Assembly: GCF_964340395.1 (NCBI RefSeq)
Contig: NC_135553.1
Span: 16,733,501-16,783,500 of the forward strand
Source of the DNA: Glandiceps talaboti
Taxonomy: Eukaryota > Hemichordata > Enteropneusta > Spengelidae
DNA: 50,000 nt
Direction: 5' to 3'
This document shows, one piece after another, positions 23,090 through 35,000 of this stretch; the stretch's first letter is position 1; each line of letters starts with the position of its first letter. The notes under the pieces are model-generated. The model was not told the DNA's origin. It saw only the letters and a list, made by a program, of their open reading frames with translations, and did no database searches. The translations under genes and the position numbers were made by a program.

Positions 23090-25210
23090 GGGATTGAAGT
23101 ACTCTTCATTTAGGGGATGGATGTACTTTATATTTAGGGAAGTTTTATTTAGAGGGTGGAATTGTACTTTTTATTTAGGGGATAGATGTACTTTATATGT
23201 AGGGGAGAAAAATATTTTATTTAGGGGATGGATGTACTTTTAATTTAGGAGATGGATGTACTTTATATTAAGGGGAGAGAAATATTTTATTTAGGGGATG
23301 GATACACTTATATTTAGGGGAGAGAAATATTTTATTTAGGGGATGGATATAATTTCTGTACTTTTTATTTAGGGGATGGATGTACTTTTTATTAAGGGGA
23401 GAGATATTTCATTTAGGGGATGGATGTACTTTATATTAAGGGGAGAGAAATATTTTATTTAGGGGATGGATGTACTTTTTATTTAGGGGATGGATGCACT
23501 TATATTTAGGGGAGAGAAATATTTTATTTAGGGGATGGATATATGTACTTTTTATTTAGGGGATGGATGTACTTTATATTAAAGAGAGAAATAAAATTTT
23601 AGGGAATGGATGTACTTTTTATTAAGGGGAGAGAAATATTTTGTTAAGGGGATGGATGTACTTTTTTTAGGGGATGGATGTACTTTTTATTAAGGGGAGA
23701 GAAATATTTTATTTAGGGGATGGACGTACTTTATATTTTGGGGAGAGAAATATTTTATTTAGGGGATGGGTGTATGTTTTATTTAGGGGATGGACGTACT
23801 TTTTATTTAGGGGAGAGAAATATTTTATTTAGGGGATGGATGTACTTTTTATTTAGGGGAGAGAAATATTTTATTTAGGGGATGGATGTACTTTATATTA
23901 AGGGGAGAGAAATATTTTATTTAGGGGATGGATGTACTTTATATTTAGTGGAGAGAAATATTAAGGGGATGGATGTACTTTATATTAAGGGGAGAGATAT
24001 TGTATTTAGGGGATGGATGTACTTTATGTTAAGGGGATAGAAATATTTTATTTAGGGGATGGATGTATTTTATATTAAGGGGAGAGATATTTTATTTAGG
24101 AGATGGATGCACTTTATATTAAGGGGATGGATGTACTTTTTATCAAGGGGATGGATGTACTTTATATTAAGGGGAGAGATATTTTATTTAGGGGATGGAT
24201 GCACTTTATATTAAGGGGAGAGAAATATTTTATTTAGGGGATGGATGTACTTTATATTAAGGGGAGAGATTTTATTATGGGGATGGATGTACTTTATATT
24301 AAGGAGAGAGAAATAATTCATTTAGGGGATGAAGGTACTTTATATTTTGGGGAGAGAAATATTTTATTTAGGGGATGGGTGTATGTTTTATTTAGGGGAT
24401 GGACGTACTTTTTATTTAGGGGAGAGAAATATTTTATTTAGGGGATGGATGTACTTTTTATTTAGGGGAGAGAAATATTTTATTTAGGGGATGGATGTAC
24501 TTTATATTAAGGGGAGAGAAATATTTTATTTAGGGGATGGATGTACTTTATATTTAGTGGAGAGAAATATTAAGGGGATGGATGTACTTTATATTAAGGG
24601 GAGAGATATTGTATTTAGGGGATGGATGTACTTTATGTTAAGGGGATAGAAATATTTTATTTAGGGGATGGATGTATTTTATATTAAGGGGAGAGATATT
24701 TTATTTAGGAGATGGATGCACTTTATATTAAGGGGATGGATGTACTTTTTATCAAGGGGATGGATGTACTTTATATTAAGGGGAGAGATATTTTATTTAG
24801 GGGATGGATGCACTTTATATTAAGGGGAGAGAAATATTTTATTTAGGGGATGGATGTACTTTATATTAAGGGGAGAGATTTTATTATGGGGATGGATGTA
24901 CTTTATATTAAGGAGAGAGAAATAATTCATTTAGGGGATGAAGGTACTTTATATTTTGGGGAGAGAAATATTTTATTTAGGGGATGGGTGTATGTTTTAT
25001 TTAGGGGATGGACGTACTTTTTATTTAGGGGAGAGAAATATTTTATTTAGGGGATGGATGTACTTTTTATTTAGGGGAGAGAAATATTTTATTTAGGGGA
25101 TGGATGTACTTTATATTTTGGGGAGAGAAATATTTTATTTAGGGGATGGATGTACTTTTTATTAAGGGGAGAGTATTATATTTTATTTAGGGGATGGATG
25201 TACTTTATGG
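23090..25210. repeat. 46-bp minisatellite with higher-order repeat
   Basis: About 45 copies of a G- and T-rich unit of about 46 bp: GGGGATGGATGTACTTTATA, then TTAAGGGGAGAGAAATATTT, then TATTTA. Unit length varies by deletion of either half. Within it, a 609-bp block repeats: the marker AGGGGATGGGTGTATGTT occurs at 23761, 24370 and 24979, exactly 609 bp apart. The first two blocks appear base-for-base identical over the length I compared, and the third stops matching at about 25112. Confidence 0.93.
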
Positions 25211-25562
25211 ATGCAATTACGATATATGCCTACGCTTTTCCAGAGTTTTTAAAATATTTGTTATCTCTGGTTTTTAGTGCGGGGCCAAGTTTGGGTTAGC
25301 AATGCCTTAGTAACCCTTGTTGTTATAGAAATGGTAATGTAACCACTTTTGTGTGGATTATTGTATTGTACTTGCATGTAGAGTATTTTATAAAAGTCTG
25401 ATATTAAAACAATATAGTTGCAGCTTGTCAATGATGTCTGTTTGTGTGTGAAGCCCATGGGTGTAAGTAAACGCAATAGATTACTTTGGTGAGATCACTT
25501 TTGACAAGTTTAGAAAGACACAAACTAAAACTATCATAATAATTGTATATATTGTGACATGA
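25211..25562. other. Spacer, nothing recognised
   Basis: No supported exon. A 71-codon minus-strand frame (25476-25261) has no recognisable motif. Confidence 0.4.
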
Positions 25563-25620
25563 CATATCAATGTCCATAGCTTAAGCTGATCTTGTCAATC
25601 TATGAATGGACATTGATATG
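25563..25620. repeat. Perfect 15-bp inverted repeat
   Basis: CATATCAATGTCCAT at 25563-25577 pairs exactly with ATGGACATTGATATG at 25606-25620, with a loop of 28 bp. Confidence 0.85.
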
Positions 25621-26521
25621 ATTACACACACAATACAGTGTGTATGGATAAATCACACAACTTTAGATTCAGTGTGGACTCCATGTGTATGTGGTAGAGA
25701 CTCTTAATCCATGCTTTACAAGACAGCACCATCAAGTATCAGAAACTATTCTTTATAACTTACATTGGGTTGAAATATGTTCCTAAAAAGTTAAATGGCA
25801 TCATCATACATGTAGTAAAGGTGAGCACATCTAATTCAAATTAGAATAGGGTGAAAATATTTAAGAAAAGTTTAATACCATTATGACAGTAAAAAGGTTG
25901 GTGCATCTGATTGTTGGTTGAATGCATGAGTGACCTCTGGGGGTGAGGGAGTCCTTGGGTTTTTCCCCCTGGCAGATCAGTTTTTTCTTCTATTAAGGCA
26001 ATGTTTAGGTTATTCATAGCCTTTGCGGTAATATTTTCAAGCTTTGAATAGCTAACGTAAATGTGAGTTTTAAATGAGTTTCCTATGTCACATAAAAATG
26101 GTCCGTAATATTGGTATAGGGGCATTAATATTGCATGTATATATAGTAAAGTCACCGGTATGAATTTTAGGTGGTCATATCTATAGTGTATAATAAAAAC
26201 TGGAATCTGATGAGATGCAATGATTTGTAGTGTCAATAACATATAGTGTCCAAAATAGAAAGTGTTATTAATCCCTTCTGACAAGTTCATACTGACGAGT
26301 AGAACATTTTAGATTAACTTCTTTTATAAACCATCTATGAAGATTACCATTATGAAACCTTCAAGTTCACTTTTGCCCCAAAGTGCAATATAAGTGAAGC
26401 ATTGATTGTGAAACAGCCAAGCATTTACACGACATGTTCTGTAACTAGTGTGGTAGCTAGGTAATACATGTATATGTATAGTTATGTTTGAACTAATAAA
26501 TAATATTAACGAATTCATGTA

Positions 26522-26525
<4 letters not shown>
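25621..26525. other. Gene-free stretch
   Basis: Contains a 149-codon minus-strand open frame (26290-25841) with ordinary composition and no domain that I recognise. It may belong to the decayed flank of the LINE that follows, but I cannot support it as a gene. Confidence 0.35.
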
Positions 26526-26569
<44 letters not shown>

Positions 26570-27450
26570 CTTTATTGCAACCTTATCTATCATTTTAGAT
26601 ATCAGTATAGTACAATAAAGTAAAAACGAAAATGCTTATATTGACCATACACAAACAAAAAAACAGAGTAATTTCACAATGTGAAAATCAACATATACAT
26701 GTAAATGTAATTGTCAAATGTATATCACGAGGCAGCTGGTATATTTTTGTTCAAGTGGTGTTCTCGAATTTTGAATCCTTGTTGTATAAATTTACTTATT
26801 TCAACTAGTTTATTTGTGTCTTTTATTTTGAGAATCTTTATGAGATTATCCATGCTTGAACCAGAATATATATTTAATTTGTTAAAGAGTTCTTTCCTTT
26901 CATTTTGATATCCTGTACAGCGTAATAAGAAATGCTCCTCGTCTTCTATTTCACCTTGTTTACATACAGGGCATGTCCTGCTTGATAAGGTGGTGTTTGT
27001 GTATCTTCCAGTTTCTATATGTAAAATATGTGCACTAATTCTAAGTTTTGTCATTACTGATCTGTATTGTGGGTTTTTAATGTCTTCTAAATAGTTTTCA
27101 AAGTTCATATCCGATTTAATTTGTCTATATGTACGTAATTTATTTTTATATTGTTTGTCCTTGTTGTCCTTCATTGTGTCCATTATATTTTTGTGGAGAA
27201 GCAACTTTAACTTTTCTTTAAATATAGCTATTAGGTTTTCACTGTTAGAATGGTTTGGTTCAACTGTCCAGACCTTATCCATACTCAAAAGTTTTAGTGT
27301 TTGCTTCATTCCTGTGGCCCATGATTGTATTCCACTGGACTCCAGATTTTTACTCAGACAGTAAGCTTCCTTAGTTAGGGTATTTTCTGCTTTCTGTGAG
27401 ATCTTTAGCCAATATTTGAACATGTAAGAAACAGGGACAAGAACAAATAT
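26526..27450 (-). mobile_element. LINE 3' part: C-terminal ORF2 and (TTA)n tail
   Basis: The minus-strand frame from about 27450 down to 26725 encodes the C-terminal end of a non-LTR retrotransposon polyprotein. Landmarks are FKYWLKISQKAENTLTKEAY, KLRISAHILHIETGRYTN, a zinc-knuckle-like TCPVCKQGEIEDEEHFLLRC block and YQNERKELF. It stops at 26725 and is followed by a short AT-rich 3' UTR with TTATTG and TTTATT words. A run of AAT triplets (26526-26569, TTA on the minus strand) is its likely tail. The RT core and endonuclease are absent, so this is a 5'-truncated copy. The frame upstream of about 27450 is not LINE but translated C-rich repeat. The C-terminal frame is unbroken for over 230 codons, hence fairly young. 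Confidence 0.85.
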
Positions 27451-27716
27451 TGACATGTAACACATTTCAGACAAGGCTATATGCCATTGCAGAAAAGGAT
27501 TTTGGTCTTCCATCACAATCCAAAACACAATTACCTTCCCCCCTCCACAATTTTCAAAACAGCATGACCCCCCCCCCCCTACTGCCAATTTCAAAAACAG
27601 GGTGACCCCCCCCCCTTCAAATCCACCCCAGGCCGAAGAAACTGACCAGTCCCTAAGAGACATTGACCGTGACAACCACACTACAGACAGGTAACAAGAC
27701 AATCAGTGAATATGGG

Positions 27717-29343
27717 TTTAGGGAGCGATCAGTTTTTATGGCCGGGGGTTGGCCAGTGACTTCTTGTTCATGTTGTACTTAAAAATAGTGACCCCCTGCG
27801 ATTCATCCACAAAACAATCCAACCAACCCCCCCCCCCCCCCGACAAATAAAAAAAACACTGGAACCCCCCCCCCCCCGGCATCTGTTGACAAGAAACATT
27901 CTTCTTATTCTTGCAAAAGACACTCTAGATTCTCAAAGCACAATACAGCACACACAGCATAGTTACTTTTACTTGTTACATTTACAGTAATTTTAAGTGT
28001 ATCTGGTATAATTGCTATCCCAAATCCATTGCTTCACTTGTATAAAGCTCTTTAGACAGGAACCCTATGAGAAGTATGATTGTCTGTTCATGGACATGCA
28101 AAATATGTATGGCTTAGTAACCAAAAGTTCTAGGATATCTCAGATTGAGTGAACTATTACCATTATAGATTAATTCAGCTAATTATAAAGTATAATATTA
28201 GAAATGGAGTTAATATAACTGTAAACCTAAGGGTTTCAGTAAGTTTCAAAGTAGGGAGAGAACTTGAAATAGTGTTGGGAGAAGTGCACGCTACGTGCAT
28301 GTCTGCCTGTTATACAAGCGGGGGGGTAAGAGCTGTTTGAAAATGAACACCTTTTGGGGGCCATTAAAAGCACCATTCGAAGTAAAGCAACTCAGTTATA
28401 TCAGAGAAAAGTATCACTAATTTGAAGTCATGCCCCACCTGCTATGCAGGTTTGGGGGAGGGGGTGTCGTCCCTCCCATGCTAAGAGCATGGTAAGAGCA
28501 AAGAACACCCTTTGGAGGCCATTTAGAGCACCATTCAGAAATAAAACACAACCTTTTTATATAGTTATATCATAATAGTATCACTAATTTTAGGGTTTCA
28601 AAGTTTAAATCATTTTAAGTCATATTGACACAAATAATAAAACAAGATCAAATAAAACACAACCTTTTTATATAGTTATGTCATAAAAGTATAACTAATT
28701 TTAGGGTTTCAAAGTTTAAATCATTTCAAGTCATATTGACACAAATAATAAAAAAAAGATCAAGTAGAAAGTGAGAACATTTTGGGAAAACATGCACAGT
28801 GGAGGTCAGTTACCATTTAGAGATACAAATTCATTAAATTATTTGAAGAGTGTCTCGATTGGCTATGTTTGTGAGCAATTCCACATGTTCAGGTCAATGG
28901 AGTCATAGATTTTAGAGTCAATCCATCCAGTACGTAAATTTCAATATATTTCATTTCTTTTGTGTTACGTGTACAGCTACACATGCAAGTTTTTATACCA
29001 CATGATGACACAATGCAACTAATAATGGCCTGCAATATTGAGAAGTCATTTCTAACAAAACTGTTGCTTAAAAGGTGCAATGGTATATCTCCATGTCATA
29101 TGCTTGGGATGTAACAAGAGACAAAGAGTTTATGTTATATTTGAACGTATATTTATAGCCATTGTTGTGTGGTTTATTGTATGTACATACATTTGATGTA
29201 TGGAATTGTAAGTACAGCAGCAGGGGGTTCATAATTTTGTTCAGTCTTTGAAAATAAGGTGACCCCCTCTTTGAGTCCGAAATTGAGGTCCCCCGATTTA
29301 CACCCCCCCCCCACCCCTGCCAGCCTGATCGCGCTCCCTAAAG
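27717..29343. mobile_element. Possible element with matched C/G-rich ends
   Basis: GTTTAGGGAGCGATCAG at 27716-27732 is matched near 29323-29343 by the inverted CTGATCGCGCTCCCTAAAG. Next to each end lies a TGACCCCC-type and poly-C tract (27790-27880 and 29263-29312). A similar TGACCCCCC stretch lies just outside at 27566-27620. The interior includes the tandem duplication at 28540-28765. There is no transposase ORF. The two ends may instead be separate copies of one C-rich repeat. Confidence 0.4.
28330..28765. repeat. Tandem duplication, period 111 bp, with an older copy
   Basis: Two close copies start AATAAAACACAACCTTTTTA at 28540 and 28651. Both contain TAGGGTTTCAAAGTTTAAAT and end GACACAAATAATAAAA. 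An older diverged partner at about 28337-28430 shares GAACACC, GGCCATT, GCACCATTC and AGTATCACTAATTT with the segment at 28502-28580. Confidence 0.8.
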
Positions 29344-29621
29344 TTAATTCTGCTTTAAGTCAAATTCTTTATTTTTATCGAGAACAAAATGAGTATTTTA
29401 AATCGTCATACACATCATATTTTTTCATCAAAATCAAGGACTAAATCATATCAGGAAAGGAGTCATGAATATTCCACTACTATTTTCATGTGCTAGCTGT
29501 CTTGTAGGTCAGAAAACCCGACAAATCTATTTAAAGGGTCAAATCAACGTGTGTTTGCATCTCTAGAACTAATTAGAGGATAAATCAAACTAATAACTGA
29601 TAATCCTAACAGATCTGCTAA

Positions 29622-29771
29622 AACAAACTCACTAGTTGCCCAAATTAACGCATTATGCCGTGAGTCAGAGTGAGTGTAAACATGGATTCTCACTAATACA
29701 CCCATGGTGTAAACATCTACTGGATCAGACTCACGGCATAATGCGTTAATTTGGCAACTCGTGAGTTTGTT
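29622..29771. mobile_element. Fold-back element, 45-bp arms
   Basis: Left arm 29622-29666 and right arm 29728-29771 are near-perfect reverse complements (AACAAACTCAC, CAAATTAACGCATTATGCCG, TGAGTC). The loop of about 60 bp contains CATGG/CCATG and a duplicated GTGTAAACAT. No ORF. The high arm identity suggests a fairly recent insertion. Confidence 0.8.
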
Positions 29772-31892
29772 CTCGCAAGCTACTAATTAATGCAAAGCTG
29801 ATAAACTCAGATAAGACGATTGATATCAGGTAGGAAATAGAAAAAAACAGTGAGAGGAAACAGTATTTAAAACTTTATTTGAAATATACAGAAAATAATA
29901 TTAGAAATCCGGAAAATCGCGAGTACAAAACTGATTATTTGTCCTTTACCCTGTGAATGTACATGTATAGGCGTTTGTGTTTGTTTTAACACGGTTACTG
30001 GGTCATGGGCTCCTTTGTCCGAGTTACACGAGTTATCACTCTCTCTTTGAACATATTGTCAGGATCAACACTAGGGGGCGTGGTACTACTGAAAAGTTTC
30101 ATCAGTCGTGCGTGACTATGTTGTCGTTGGAGTGCCTGCGAAATTCTTGTGTTGAGCAGTGTTTGTCGAGTTTTCTGTATTGTTGACCCGTACCATAATG
30201 TCAAGACAGTATTGACTTGATGATATATCTGGTGAGTAACAAAGGAATGTGTGCATTATTATCTCATATGTTGGTACCGACAAGTGGTATACTACGTACG
30301 ATATAGTGCTGCTCTGGGACAGCCACGCGTAGCTAGCTGGCCTGGAAATTCCTAGTCCTGCTTGCATACGGAGGAATTCGGGACTCGATTCTGACAATTG
30401 TCCCTCCCCCTCCTCAAGTCAGTAATACAGACTCGTGCACCGTCATGTAAGCAGGACTAGGAAATTCCATGCTATCCTATTCTAGTTTCGGAATCTGCTG
30501 AATGAAAAGAAATTATTCTAGTTCCCTATATTTCAGGGATTACTGAGATCTTGGAGTAATTATACTGTCAATGTCAAGTGTCAACTTTCCTCCGTGATAA
30601 ATGTCATGAATATATGATGTGGAAGATCAGAACGACCTTGGACTCGGGAGTGAATAACGAGCCTGATTCCCGGGGCCTGATTATGATTGATATATATATA
30701 TATATGTATACCTAAATTTAAACAACGTCGGGGTCAAATTAGCCAAGAGATTTGTGTTGGAGCAGTTGAGAGTTTCTTGAGATACATGTAGTAACACGAG
30801 ACAAGCCTATTGGCTAGGGTCAAAATCGAGCCATGAAAAAGTGGTATGAGTACTATGAGTGTTCATGGTCATTGTTTATAAACTTTTATGTAGGGACTGT
30901 GATGTGGTAATTATAACCATGGATCTGGATCTATTAATAATAATAATAAGTTTATTTACCAATATAATAATAATAAAAATTATTCTTAAAAAGATACACA
31001 TACAGAATAAATGGCAAAAGGGATCAAGAAATAGCAAAGCTAGTCAAGCTTGTATCCCCTTAGTGACTAACAAGCACACTCGTACTTGTAGGTGTATATA
31101 TTCGATGTTCAAGATTGCCATAGAAACTATAACAAATAAGAAACATAACAAAATGACAAAGCACAACAATAACAGTGGAACAGTATTGAGATAATACACC
31201 AATAATAGATCCATGGGTAAACAAACACACATGTATTTACTTGTCGTATTAGTTATAACATGAGGAACAAGTATCCTAAAGGAAAATGTATTTAGGTCTA
31301 AACTTTCACCTTTTAAAAACCTGTAATAGTCTAAAATGGGGTATTGAGTTTTGGTCAAAGTGGGTCACACACCCCTATACCAGAGCTGGCAACTGGTACC
31401 GCCTCCCAGGGATTAGCAACCCTCTACTGGAGTTGAAAAGTTGTAAAGAAAGTTTGCCAGTGTTTGATCTTACACTTCATCATTTCTTATTTATTTGAGT
31501 ACAGGTAACAAAACCTGGGGAGTTGTTAATGGTACAAAACATAAAAGGAAAATAATAACAAAACTAATAAACTATCTAAAAGAAGCATTGCATAACATAT
31601 TAAAACTAATGAACTACAAAAGCTATTCAGTGAAAAGAAAGAGGAAAATAATGTATGGTAAAATAGACAGATTTATGGAGATGTGTGTATTTGATTATGT
31701 ATTACAATTATGATCACTCACTGGTATCTAGTGTATGCTTATAGTTTATGTCAATGATCCAGTGAATGTTTCTACAATACACAAAAAATCTGTAGATTAA
31801 GTCTAGAAATGTAAACATATGATGTTGGCTTATTCTAGAGGTCATTTTCTTCGTTAGCCAATGACATGCAACATGCTCCTTTCTCTTTGCAG
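29772..31892. other. Region upstream of the LRR gene
   Basis: No coding exon is supported. It holds an imperfect inverted repeat (arms about 30342-30363 and 30450-30473, core CCTAGTCCTGCTT), a TATATA run at 30691-30704, and AAT-triplet words with TTTATTTACC at 30934-30975 that look like another LINE 3' tail on the minus strand. A noncoding first exon of the LRR gene probably lies in here. The moderately CpG-containing part at 30290-30700 is a candidate promoter. Confidence 0.4.
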
Positions 31893-32029
31893 ATAAACTG
31901 TTGTGTAACACAGGTGACTTCATTGTATCAGTGGTAGTTGATCAAACTGTACTGATGATATTTACTCCAGTGCATGCAGTGAATCTGTGACATTTGGAGA
32001 GCTGCGCTAGGATATTCATCAGGGCAGCA
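31893..32029 (+). other. 5' UTR part of the first LRR coding exon
   Basis: The acceptor TTCTCTTTGCAG ends at 31892, and the sequence from there to the ATG at 32030 has stops in frame (for example TGA at 31988). It therefore reads as untranslated leader spliced to an unseen first exon. Confidence 0.5.
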
Positions 32030-35000
32030 ATGACTGGAATCATGGCCGATGCTATAATTGAAGCATTTTGTGATGGCTGTAAACCATGCAGGTGTTCATT
32101 CCATGAAACCTTTGTGGAGGATTGTGAAGAGGGTGTTTCTAATCATGAACTCCAACTCTCTGCTCTAAACTTAGAAGACATTCCCAAGATAGTCCTACAG
32201 CTGAAGCTTGTTACTTGTCTCACTTTAAACTATAATAAGTTGACGGAGCTCCCAGACGACCTGAGTAGCCTTCAGAATCTCAGAATCCTACACATCAGTG
32301 GTAATCAACTTTTAAATCTCCCAGACTGTATCGGTGAATTACTACAGCTACAGGAGATCCATATGGATGAAAACCTACTCAACTCTCTCCCAGACTCATT
32401 CTGTAATTTGAAGAACTTGCAGCGACTTCATATGGTAGGCAACTACGTGGAAGTGTTGCCTGAGAATTTCGGCCTTCTGCAGTCACTGAAGGAGCTGAGA
32501 GCAGATGAAAATCAACTTAGAAAGCTGCCAGTGACGTTTGGAAATCTGAGCAGTCTGCAGATTTTAGAACTTGGAGACAACAAACTACTGCTTCTTCCTG
32601 TCACTTTCTGTCAGCTCAGCCAACTGCAGGTCTTGAATTTATCTAACAACAAACTTGCGAACCTGCCATATTCTTTTGGTGACTTACCTAGTTTGGAAAG
32701 ACTGGATATTTCATCTAACTTACTCAATGAACTTCCCACAAAGCTAGCCTCAGCACCAAACTTAGAGAAACTTTATGCTGAAAATAATGTGATTCATACC
32801 CTGCCAGAGTGGATAGGTGAAATGGAAAGTATAGTTGAGCTTAGTTTTAGGAATAACAAGATAACAGGTTCACCTCTCAGTGAGTTATTTCCACATACCA
32901 GTGGCAGTACTTTGCGATACTGTGACTTAGCTGGGAATTCTATCACCTCACTACCTAATAATTTCGAGAAACTTGTCAATCTTGAACATCTTGATCTAGG
33001 CAGTCCTATCGATGAGCTAGAACGAAGGAACTTTCAAAACGGAAACTGGCTGCGTGAGTTACCAAGTCCATTTGGACTGCTCACAAAACTCACTAAGCTT
33101 ATAGCCAATGAGAATCAATTGACCCATTTGCCTGATGACTTTGGAGGTCTGGTTAGTTTGGAGTTTGTGGATCTTGGACAGAACCTGCTACACGAGGTGC
33201 CAGAATCCTTCTGTGACCTAAGATCTCTCAAAGTGTGTCTCATTTCTAAGAATCATCTGGAGCTGCTACCTGCAAATTTTGGGAATTTAAGCAACCTAGA
33301 GGAGTTTCGTGCTGACAACAACTTACTCTCAAAGTTACCAGAAAGCTTCTCCAAACTTACCAACTTGAAGGTCTTGGATCTGTTCAATAATGAACTGACA
33401 GCCATACCAGAGGCATTAGATAAACTGACAAAGTTGACAAGATTTGACATTGATAGGGTAAGTACATGTAACTGTGTTCCTCTTACTTTTCAACATAGCA
33501 TTAATTAAAGGGCCCATCTCAGATTAAACTGAGATTTGAATGAATTAAAAACAGTTGTTGGGAAGAGCTAACAAAAATTGTGGTCCTGAGCAAAAAGGAT
33601 GATCCTCTCTTATACAAGGTTATGCTAATTAGCATTAATGCAGAACCTTGGATAAATATTTGGCCTGAAATGTTTGTTAAAATTTATTGTTCTCTGGTTG
33701 CAGCCATCAAGGCAAGATATGGTCTGTATTAACCTCCAAGAAGCTGTAGCCAATGATACTAATCTGTGTGCAGGGCTCGAATTTAACAGTAGTCCCATGT
33801 CCAAAGACTACCAATTCTTGTCATAATTTGCAGCTGGTAGCCCATTTAGGCTACCACTGATTATGCATGGTTTCAAGGATGGAAGATTTACGGACATTAT
33901 TTTAATAACACACATACATGTATTTCCAACAGAGGAACTCTGTTTTCAGTTCAGGAATAAGAGACTATTGGTCACCATCCTTGGGCTACCAATTTCTAAA
34001 ATTGGTAGCCCACTGGGACTACCAAGGAAAAAAGTTAATTTTGAGCCCTGGTGTGCCTTCTTAGCCAATTTGATGCACCACTGACGTACACAATTTCTAG
34101 TGAACTGATGTACTAAAATTCGGTGTTCCCCTTCCTCTTACATGTGTACTATGTGGTGACTCACAAGAATACCAGTTTTTATCATTTTGACCCACAACAA
34201 CAAAATTTGGCTATCATTAGAGGGCATACTGATACTACCGGTAAATACTGAAATTGTTATTGAACTTGGCAACAATGTTAAAACTGTAGTACTATAATTC
34301 AATACTGATCTTGTGTGATTTGAAATGTAAGAAGGAGCTAAGGTATAATTAATTTCTCTAAAAATGTATCAGATGTTGATTTCCACATTTAACTTTTTGT
34401 CCTTATTCATCCTAGAATAATGTACACATATCAGTCCAAGACATTCCTCATTTTGTCAAGAAGGTATCTTATCCCAAGAGAGATCCAGCACTGAAAGATA
34501 ACTGGCGAGGCAGAGGGAGACAAGATGAACCAAACACCATCAAGGTATCAGGAGTTATACAATATGATGATATATATAGGCCTACAATACAACTCAAACT
34601 ATAATTTCAAAGCAAATTTCAAGAAGAAAGTGTATTTTGTAACTACTGGGTATACAACTAAAGTTTTGAACAAAAATTCAACAAGTTTTGGAAACCTGAT
34701 AGCCTACTTGCTTCATATTGCAAACATGCTTAATAAAATAATTTAATATAGTATTTCATAAATTGAATAGATCATACAGTAAATAAAATGAGAGGTCTAA
34801 TGGTCTTAACATCTAGTAAGTTGATTGATCTCAAGTGGCTTGACCAACTTCTTGCAGGTGTTCTCTAAGGAAACTGGTGCAGATGGGCCACAATCGTCAG
34901 AATGGAATAACAGTGCCTTGAAAAATGCCTTGAGTAAGAGTATGTCACTTTGGAGATCACATGACGGGCCAAGTGAAAGACAAGTATTTGATAGGCCTCA

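Noticed and set aside
24241-25050. Two identical 66-codon ORFs
   Set aside because: Both fall in the 46-bp minisatellite. Their identity reflects the 609-bp block duplication, not a gene pair.
25841-26290. 149-codon minus-strand ORF as a gene
   Set aside because: No recognisable domain, no splice context and ordinary composition. It is kept only as part of a gene-free stretch.
27450-27702. N-terminal part of the 325-codon ORF as a novel protein
   Set aside because: The first 80 or so codons are Gly/Cys-rich translation of C-rich repeat fused by chance to the LINE C-terminal frame.
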